DNA of 64,000 nucleotides from Exiguobacterium sp. Leaf196. Its GTDB lineage: Bacteria; Bacillota; Bacilli; Exiguobacteriales; Exiguobacteriaceae. The notes below the pieces were generated by a model. The model saw only the letters and a list, made by a program, of their open reading frames with translations, was not told the origin of the DNA and ran no database searches. Below are positions 60,329 through 64,000 of this stretch, in pieces. Positions within the stretch are counted from its first letter, which is position 1, and every line of letters begins with the position of its first letter. The translations under genes and the position numbers were made by a program. The stretch covers positions 261,908-325,907 of the forward strand of contig NZ_LMPV01000001.1 of the NCBI RefSeq assembly GCF_001423965.1, given 5' to 3'.

Positions 60329-62215
60329 ATGAAATTGACAGAAATACAGGATCCGTCATTTTTAAAGCGTATGTCGGTCTCCGAACTCGAAGTTTTCGCA
60401 GGCGATATTCGACGCTTTTTGATTGAAGAATTAGCGACGACAGGTGGGCACTTGGCACCGAATCTTGGAGTCGTCGAGTTAACGCTTGCACTGCATCGTG
60501 AATTCGACAGTCCAAATGACAAGTTCGTCTGGGACGTCGGACACCAAGCCTATGTGCACAAGATTCTCACAGGACGCGCGAGCCAGTTTGATACGCTCCG
60601 TCAGCATAAAGGACTTTGTGGATTTCCGAAACGCAATGAAAGCGTGCATGACGTCTGGGAGACAGGGCATAGCTCGACGTCCTTGTCAGCAGCAATGGGG
60701 ATTGCTGTTTCAAACGAATTGAGCGGTAAGGATGACCGCGCAGTCGCGATCATCGGTGACGGGGCGTTAACAGGCGGTATGGCCCTCGAAGCATTGAATC
60801 ACATCGGAGCAGAGCAACAAAACGTCATCGTCATCTTAAATGACAACGAGATGTCGATTGCACCAAACGTCGGTGCGATGCATCAAATGCTAGGACGGAT
60901 TCGTTCATCGCGAAAAGTACGTTTTGCGCAAGACGAGCTTGAAGCATTGATCAAAAAGATTCCGGTCATTGGCGGACGTTTGGAAAAAGGAAGCGAGAAA
61001 TTGAAAGAAGCCGTCAAGGGAGCGCTCGTTCCTGGGATGTTCTTTGAAGAACTTGGTTTCAACTATTACGGTCCGGTCGATGGACACGATCTTAATGATT
61101 TGATCGAACAGCTCAATTACGTGAAAAAAGAAGAAGGACCTGTCCTGCTTCATGTCATCACGAAAAAAGGGAAAGGTTATCGTCCGGCAGAGTTTGACGG
61201 GGTCGGTACATGGCACGGTCTTGGACCATACAAGATGGAGTCCGGCGAAGTCATCAAAGGAAAATCAAAAGCACCAAGTTATTCCTTTACGGTAGCGGAT
61301 ACCTTGACGAAGATGGCACGCGACGATGAAAAGCTGACGTTGATCACACCAGCGATGAGTGTTGGCTCAAAACTCGATTGTTTTGAAAAAGAATTCCCAG
61401 AGCGGATGTTTGACGTTGGGATCGCGGAACAACATGCTGTCACGTTCGCAGCTGGTCAAGCGACGCAAGGCATGAAACCCGTTGTATCAATCTACTCGAC
61501 GTTCTTCCAGCGCGCATACGATCAACTCGTGCATGACGTGGCGCGTCAAAATCTAGACGTAACGTTTACGATTGACCGATCAGGTCTTGTTGGAGCAGAT
61601 GGAGAGACACACCAAGGGGTCTTCGATATTGCTTTCATGCGCCACGTGCCGAATATTCGAATCGTCATGGCAAAGGATGAGAATGAACTACAGCACTTGC
61701 TCTATTCAGCTGTTAAATACGAAGGACCAATCGCCGTTCGTTTCCCGCGTGGCGAAGGACTTGGTGTACCAATGGATGAGACATTGCATGAAATTTCGCT
61801 CGATACGTGGGAAGTTGAACGTGAAGGAACAGATGTCGCCATCCTTGCATTCGGACCACAAGTGCAAGACGCGCTCAAAATCGCGGATCTCTTAGCAGGC
61901 GAATTATCAGTTCGTGTCATCAATGCCCGGACGATCAAACCGCTTGATGAGAAGATGCTGAACGCTCTTTACGCAGAGGGAATTCCACTTGTGACACTGG
62001 AAGAAGCCGTCCTAAAAGGTGGATTCGGATCAGCTGTCCTTGAGCATGCGAACGAGCAGGAAGCATTCCCACGCGTCAAACGCTTCGGTATTCCGGATTG
62101 GTATATCGAGCACGGCGGTGTGAATGAGTTGCTGGAAGAAATTGGACTATTACCTGGACAAATCGCAGAAGAAGTACGCGCTTTCGTCAATCAAGGAAAG
62201 AAACAGAGTGTGTGA
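60329..62215 (+). CDS. dxs: 1-deoxy-D-xylulose-5-phosphate synthase
   Basis: A 628-residue thiamine-diphosphate enzyme that condenses pyruvate and glyceraldehyde 3-phosphate, the entry step of the MEP pathway. The TPP motif [18 protein letters not shown] is near residue 150 ending in NDNEMSI, the catalytic Glu is in [14 protein letters not shown] near 370, and the transketolase-type C-domain follows. AAAAGAGGCGG lies before the ATG. The next gene begins 6 bp after its stop. Confidence 0.96.
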   Translation: MKLTEIQDPSFLKRMSVSELEVFAGDIRRFLIEELATTGGHLAPNLGVVELTLALHREFDSPNDKFVWDVGHQAYVHKILTGRASQFDTLRQHKGLCGFPKRNESVHDVWETGHSSTSLSAAMGIAVSNELSGKDDRAVAIIGDGALTGGMALEALNHIGAEQQNVIVILNDNEMSIAPNVGAMHQMLGRIRSSRKVRFAQDELEALIKKIPVIGGRLEKGSEKLKEAVKGALVPGMFFEELGFNYYGPVDGHDLNDLIEQLNYVKKEEGPVLLHVITKKGKGYRPAEFDGVGTWHGLGPYKMESGEVIKGKSKAPSYSFTVADTLTKMARDDEKLTLITPAMSVGSKLDCFEKEFPERMFDVGIAEQHAVTFAAGQATQGMKPVVSIYSTFFQRAYDQLVHDVARQNLDVTFTIDRSGLVGADGETHQGVFDIAFMRHVPNIRIVMAKDENELQHLLYSAVKYEGPIAVRFPRGEGLGVPMDETLHEISLDTWEVEREGTDVAILAFGPQVQDALKIADLLAGELSVRVINARTIKPLDEKMLNALYAEGIPLVTLEEAVLKGGFGSAVLEHANEQEAFPRVKRFGIPDWYIEHGGVNELLEEIGLLPGQIAEEVRAFVNQGKKQSV

Positions 62216-62221
62216 CGATTC

Positions 62222-63028
62222 ATGGAAAATGTAAAGAAAATCCGCCTCGACGTTCTTCTCGTCGAGCGCGGTTTGTTTGAAACGCGTGAAAAAGCGAAAC
62301 GGTCGATCATGGCTGGACTCGTCTTTAGTGGTACGGAACGATTGGAGAAGGCCGGTGAAAAGGTCAAGTCCGATATCGATTTGCATGTTAAAGGTCAGTT
62401 GATGCCTTACGTGGGGCGTGGTGGCTTTAAGATGGAAAAGGCACTTCAAGTATTCGATTTTGATGTCACGGGTAAAACAGGTCTCGATATCGGATCGTCG
62501 ACAGGTGGTTTTACCGACTGCTCCTTACAAAATGGAGCAGCACATATGTATGCACTTGATGTCGGTTCCAATCAGCTGGACTGGAAGCTTCGCTCGGATG
62601 ACCGCGTGACGGTGATGGAAAAAACGAACTTCCGGCATGCGACACCAGACATGTTCCCTGTCGCGCCGCAGTTTGCGACGATCGATGTCTCGTTCATTTC
62701 ATTACGTTTGATGCTTCCGCCATTGAAGATGATCCTCGTTGAAGGAGGAGACGTCATGGCGCTCGTCAAACCGCAATTCGAAGCAGGTCGTGAGGATATC
62801 GGTAAAAAAGGCATCGTGCGTGATGAGCGGATTCATGTCCGAGTTCTCGATGAGATGATCGAATTCTTCATTCAACAAGGGTTCTATGTCAAGCAGCTCG
62901 ACTATTCTCCGATTACCGGTGGAGAGGGCAACATTGAGTTCTTGTTGCATGCACGCCTTGGTCAACCAGGGCTTGATCCGTCCGTTCATGCGACGGAGAC
63001 GGTCAAGCTAGCGCATGCTAGTCTTTAA
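62222..63028 (+). CDS. yqxC: TlyA-family rRNA methyltransferase (YqxC)
   Basis: A 268-residue protein with an N-terminal S4 RNA-binding domain (RLDVLLVERGLFETREKAKR, residues 8-27) and an FtsJ/RrmJ-like methyltransferase domain with the SAM motif LDIGSSTGGFTDC near residue 88. TlyA enzymes 2'-O-methylate rRNA; the old hemolysin label is not supported by sequence. No strong ribosome binding site is visible before the ATG, so translation may depend on dxs. Order dxs-yqxC-argR-recN is that of Bacillus. Confidence 0.92.
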   Translation: MENVKKIRLDVLLVERGLFETREKAKRSIMAGLVFSGTERLEKAGEKVKSDIDLHVKGQLMPYVGRGGFKMEKALQVFDFDVTGKTGLDIGSSTGGFTDCSLQNGAAHMYALDVGSNQLDWKLRSDDRVTVMEKTNFRHATPDMFPVAPQFATIDVSFISLRLMLPPLKMILVEGGDVMALVKPQFEAGREDIGKKGIVRDERIHVRVLDEMIEFFIQQGFYVKQLDYSPITGGEGNIEFLLHARLGQPGLDPSVHATETVKLAHASL

Positions 63029-63044
63029 ACGAACAGATGATAAC

Positions 63045-63083
63045 GAAGACGGATCCGGTTCATGGGTCCGTCTTCCTTGTTGT
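63045..63083 (+). terminator. Probable terminator of dxs-yqxC
   Basis: GAAGACGGATCC (63045-63056) pairs with GGGTCCGTCTTC (63064-63075) with a tail CTTGTTG that is only moderately T-rich. Confidence 0.65.
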
Positions 63084-63182
63084 GTGGCACGATGAAAACC
63101 GGATAATAAAATGGGAAACGTGGACTTTTGATGATTTATTGGATTACAATAGTAACATCGAAGAATACTGTGAGGTGCAGGA

Positions 63183-63632
63183 ATGACAAAGGGGCAACGG
63201 TTGATTAAGATTCGGGAGATCATCACCCAATCAGAAGTAGAAACCCAGGATGAATTGGTAGAGGAATTACGGAATGCAGGATATAAGGTGACACAGGCAA
63301 CGGTATCACGAGATATCAAGGAACTCCATCTCGTGAAGGTCCCGTTGAATGATGGACGTTATAAATATAGCTTACCCGCCGACCAACGCTTCAACCCACT
63401 CGGGAAATTGCGGCGTCTGCTCGGAGATAGCTTCATCTCGATTGATTCTGCTCAAAATCTGATTGTCATGCATGTCCTGCCGGGAAATGCGAATGCAGTC
63501 GCTGTCTTACTAGACCATTTGAGCTGGAGCGAACTGCTTGGAACGGTGTGTGGGGACGATACGATCCTATTGATTGCACGAAGTGAGGGACAAGCGAAAG
63601 AAGTGACGGAACGAATTTTAGAAATGCTGTAA
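63183..63632 (+). CDS. argR: Arginine repressor ArgR/AhrC
   Basis: A 149-residue hexameric regulator of arginine metabolism. The N-terminal winged helix (residues 1-70) has [17 protein letters not shown] as recognition region; the C-terminal domain carries the arginine-binding [24 protein letters not shown] precedes the ATG. It lies just before recN as ahrC does in Bacillus. Confidence 0.94.
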   Translation: MTKGQRLIKIREIITQSEVETQDELVEELRNAGYKVTQATVSRDIKELHLVKVPLNDGRYKYSLPADQRFNPLGKLRRLLGDSFISIDSAQNLIVMHVLPGNANAVAVLLDHLSWSELLGTVCGDDTILLIARSEGQAKEVTERILEML

Positions 63633-63644
63633 GGAGTTGACAGG

Positions 63645-64000
63645 ATGCTAGCTGAATTATCGATCAAACAATTTGCGATCATTGACGAGCTACAGATCGA
63701 CTTTAAAAAAGGAATGACCGTCTTGACTGGGGAAACAGGTGCCGGTAAATCGATCGTTCTCGATGCGATCGGATTATTAATTGGTGGACGTGGATCCGCG
63801 GAATTCGTTCGATACGGGGAAGATCGGGCGGAACTAGAAGGATTGTTTCTGATTGAAGACGACCATCTCGTCTATGATCTTGCAGAAGAGTATGGCATCG
63901 ATATCGAAGACGGATTGATCATCTTGCGACGTGATCTGTTCGCGACAGGAAAAAGTGTCTGTCGCGTCAACAATAAGCTGGTCACACTGACGATTTTACG
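63645..64000 (+). CDS. recN: DNA repair protein RecN (5' part, cut by window end)
   Basis: The first 118 codons of RecN, an SMC-like ATPase that organises broken DNA ends for recombination. MLAELSIKQFAIIDELQIDF opens the frame and Walker A GETGAGKSIVLDAIGLL is near residue 32. AAGGAG lies 7 nt before the ATG, 12 bp after the argR stop. The gene runs off the window. Confidence 0.95.
   Translation, partial: MLAELSIKQFAIIDELQIDFKKGMTVLTGETGAGKSIVLDAIGLLIGGRGSAEFVRYGEDRAELEGLFLIEDDHLVYDLAEEYGIDIEDGLIILRRDLFATGKSVCRVNNKLVTLTIL

Noticed and set aside
62222-63028. Hemolysin A annotation for the TlyA-type gene
   Set aside because: S4 and FtsJ-type methyltransferase motifs indicate an rRNA methyltransferase; no toxin feature is seen.
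1-64000. CRISPR arrays, insertion sequences, prophage or conjugative genes
   Set aside because: No regularly spaced repeats with unique spacers, no transposase, integrase or phage structural frames were found; synteny with Bacillus is nearly continuous.

Overview
The window is a 64 kb stretch of a low-to-medium GC Gram-positive chromosome (Bacillota, Bacilli). Gene order closely follows the Bacillus subtilis yqf-yqg-yqh-yqx region (cshB, nfo, znuCB-zur, yqfW, ispG, sodA, pbpA, pst, rpmG, yqgN, yqgQ, glcK, LTA synthase, yqgW, yqgX, yqgY, mgsR, comG, gcv, yqhL, lipM, mntR, yqhP, yqhQ, aroQ, yqhT, efp, accBC, nusB, folD, xseAB, ispA, dxs, yqxC, argR, recN). No sporulation gene is present and the spoIIIA operon that separates efp from accB in B. 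subtilis is missing. Together with the protein sequences this suggests a non-sporulating Bacilli such as Exiguobacterium. The genus is an inference, not a demonstrated fact. There are no insertion sequences, prophage genes or CRISPR arrays. Almost every gene has a clear Shine-Dalgarno, and many transcription units end in an intrinsic terminator. No gene-free stretch exceeds 300 bp.

Layout. 0-8.2 kb: end of a DEAD-box helicase, the AP endonuclease nfo with an unrecognised zinc-finger/HNH-like gene behind it, a XapX membrane protein, a divergent polyphosphate module (ppx-ppk), and a zinc uptake operon znuC-znuB-zur with a Zur-like operator. 8.2-15.4 kb: NAD(P)HX repair enzyme, a convergent pair of cyclic-di-GMP genes (EAL protein and diguanylate cyclase), yqfW nucleotidase, ispG and a membrane protein. 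15.5-26.7 kb: Na/Pi cotransporter, two CAT-anticodon tRNAs, cytoplasmic alpha-amylase, sodA, PBP2 and the complete pstSCAB-phoU operon behind a four-repeat Pho box. 26.7-29.7 kb: a DUF4912 gene and a GH57 branching-enzyme-like protein with a vestigial glycosyltransferase tail. 29.8-39.8 kb: rpmG, yqgN, DUF92, ldh under tandem Rex sites, GNAT, M42 peptidase, yqgQ-glcK, LTA synthase, and small yqg genes ending with an MgsR/Spx-type regulator. 39.8-44.1 kb: competence pseudopilus operon comGA-GG, running into shikimate kinase and a small coiled-coil membrane protein. 44.2-50 kb: glycine cleavage genes, rhodanese, lipM, mntR. 50-54.4 kb: hpt, two yqh membrane proteins, aroQ, Xaa-Pro peptidase, efp. 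54.5-64 kb: accBC, nusB, folD, xseAB, ispA, dxs, tlyA-type methyltransferase, argR and the start of recN.

How the genes work together. Phosphate is a recurring theme: uptake (Na/Pi carrier, Pst), signalling (PhoU) and storage (Ppk/Ppx). Alpha-amylase, the GH57 protein, glucokinase and Ldh form a glucan-to-lactate line. IspG, IspA and Dxs serve the MEP isoprenoid route. Nfo, XseAB, RecN and the ComG machine handle DNA. The most interesting items to follow up are the nfo-linked PUA-like/HNH-like protein, the DUF4912 plus GH57/truncated-GT4 pair, three phased TTGTACAA palindromes in front of the MgsR-type gene, a comG operon with no obvious promoter of its own, and a FapR-like operator over the accBC promoter.
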